A stretch of 6,414 nt of DNA, from the NCBI GenBank assembly GCA_017435245.1, contig JAFSFK010000080.1, forward strand, positions 1 through 6,414. Reading direction: 5' to 3'. Origin of the DNA: Oscillospiraceae bacterium (GTDB lineage: Bacteria > Bacillota > Clostridia > Oscillospirales > Oscillospiraceae). The first letter of the stretch is position 1. Each line of letters opens with the position of its first letter. Positions 6,186 to 6,414 of this stretch are shown piece by piece. The position numbers and the translations under genes were made by a program. The notes beneath the pieces were generated by a model. The model was not told where the DNA came from. It ran no database searches and saw nothing but the letters and a program-made list of their open reading frames with translations.

Positions 6186-6286
6186 TTTGCATTTTTGCCC
6201 TTGGCAAAAATTAAGGATCGCCTCCGTCCAGCCGTCGGCGGCAACAGTCCACAGGACTGTTGCATCCAGATCATTCATGTCCTGTC
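6175..6286 (-). other. Highly structured intergenic segment, possible small RNA or element relic
   Basis: On the minus strand the segment is bounded by an 8-base inverted repeat, GACAGGAC (6286-6279) and GTCCTGTC (6182-6175). Inside are a perfect 10-base stem with 3-base loop (6241-6250 with 6254-6263), a short GC pair (6219-6222 with 6237-6240) and a perfect 9-base stem with 3-base loop (6191-6199 with 6203-6211). Together they could fold as a closed multi-branch RNA, followed by the terminator at 6117-6163. No promoter of its own is seen. The 416 bases from 5920 to 6335 hold no gene that I can support. Confidence 0.35.
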
Positions 6287-6295
6287 TTTCCTTTA

Positions 6296-6339
6296 ACCAA
6301 AAATAAGAGGGAGGCTAGAGCCTCCCTCTTATTTTTGGT
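6296..6339 (-). terminator. Strong hairpin terminator directly after tRNA-Leu
   Basis: A perfect 20-base inverted repeat (6296-6315 with 6320-6339) with a 4-base loop. Its core GAGGGAGGC/GCCTCCCTC is flanked by A- and T-runs, so it ends in a T-rich tract on the minus strand. Its outermost pairs include bases of the tRNA CCA end, so it begins inside the last bases of the gene. Confidence 0.85.
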
Positions 6340-6414
6340 ACGGGCGACAGGACTTGAACCTGCACGGTTGCCCATTGGAACCTAAATCCAACGTGTCTGC
6401 CAATTCCACCACGC
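6336..6414 (-). tRNA. trnL-UAG: tRNA-Leu, anticodon UAG (5' end beyond window)
   Basis: Read on the minus strand, the sequence has the D-arm region GTGGAATTGGCAGACAC, an anticodon stem TTGGA/TCCAA around loop TTTAGGT (anticodon TAG, reading CUA and other CUN codons), a long class II variable region, the T arm GCAGG-TTCAAGT-CCTGT, the 3' acceptor strand CGCCCGT, discriminator A and an encoded CCA. The acceptor 5' strand should be ACGGGCG; only GCG is inside the window, so four bases are missing. A full length of 83 fits tRNA-Leu. Confidence 0.93.

Noticed and set aside
6042..6278. A 78-codon minus-strand open frame (MNDLDATVLWTVAADGW...)
   Set aside because: It reads through the hairpins, the duplicated tRNA 3' end and the terminator stem at 6122-6163. 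It has only a weak ribosome site (AAGGA 10 bases before the ATG) and resembles no family I know. It is most likely an open frame by chance.

Overview
The window looks like a chromosomal segment from a low-to-mid GC Firmicute of class Clostridia, most likely a gut Oscillospiraceae/Ruminococcaceae-type bacterium. The grounds are strong AGGAGG ribosome sites, TTG and GTG starts, SPFH/DUF4428/TPM zinc-ribbon protein families typical of Clostridia, a membrane LuxR-type regulator, and a tRNA-Leu with genome-encoded CCA. Every gene I can support is on the minus strand, so the window reads from right to left.

Right end (about 5920-6414): the 3' part of tRNA-Leu(UAG) runs off the window edge and is followed directly by a strong hairpin terminator. 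Downstream lies about 130 bases of unusually structured DNA with several perfect inverted repeats. It ends in an exact 21-base second copy of the tRNA 3' end and a second terminator. No convincing protein gene lies here. The segment looks like a trace of integration or duplication at the tRNA, or a small structured RNA.

Middle (4733-6014): a monocistronic seven-helix membrane protein with a C-terminal LuxR-type DNA-binding domain. Its promoter lies inside the longest open frame, so translation should start at a TTG at 5919 and not at the upstream ATG at 6042. A perfect 12-base palindrome sits at the predicted transcription start. Two perfect hairpin-forming inverted repeats and a candidate promoter occupy the gap before the next operon.

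Left two thirds (1-4732): a tight six-gene operon. In transcription order it encodes a cysteine-rich zinc protein, a tiny membrane protein, an SPFH-domain protein ending in four zinc ribbons, a DUF4428/zinc-ribbon protein, a two-zinc-ribbon protein with a C-terminal membrane anchor, and a secreted or membrane protein with two TPM-type modules (cut by the window edge). At three junctions the Shine-Dalgarno sequence of one gene overlaps the stop codon of the gene before it, which implies translational coupling and tuned stoichiometry. The set of SPFH protein, zinc-ribbon membrane protein and TPM protein parallels the ydjG-ydjH-ydjI part of the Bacillus subtilis pspA-ydjGHI envelope-stress operon. 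I infer a zinc-ribbon-rich membrane scaffold, possibly for envelope stress. No pspA is visible in the window.
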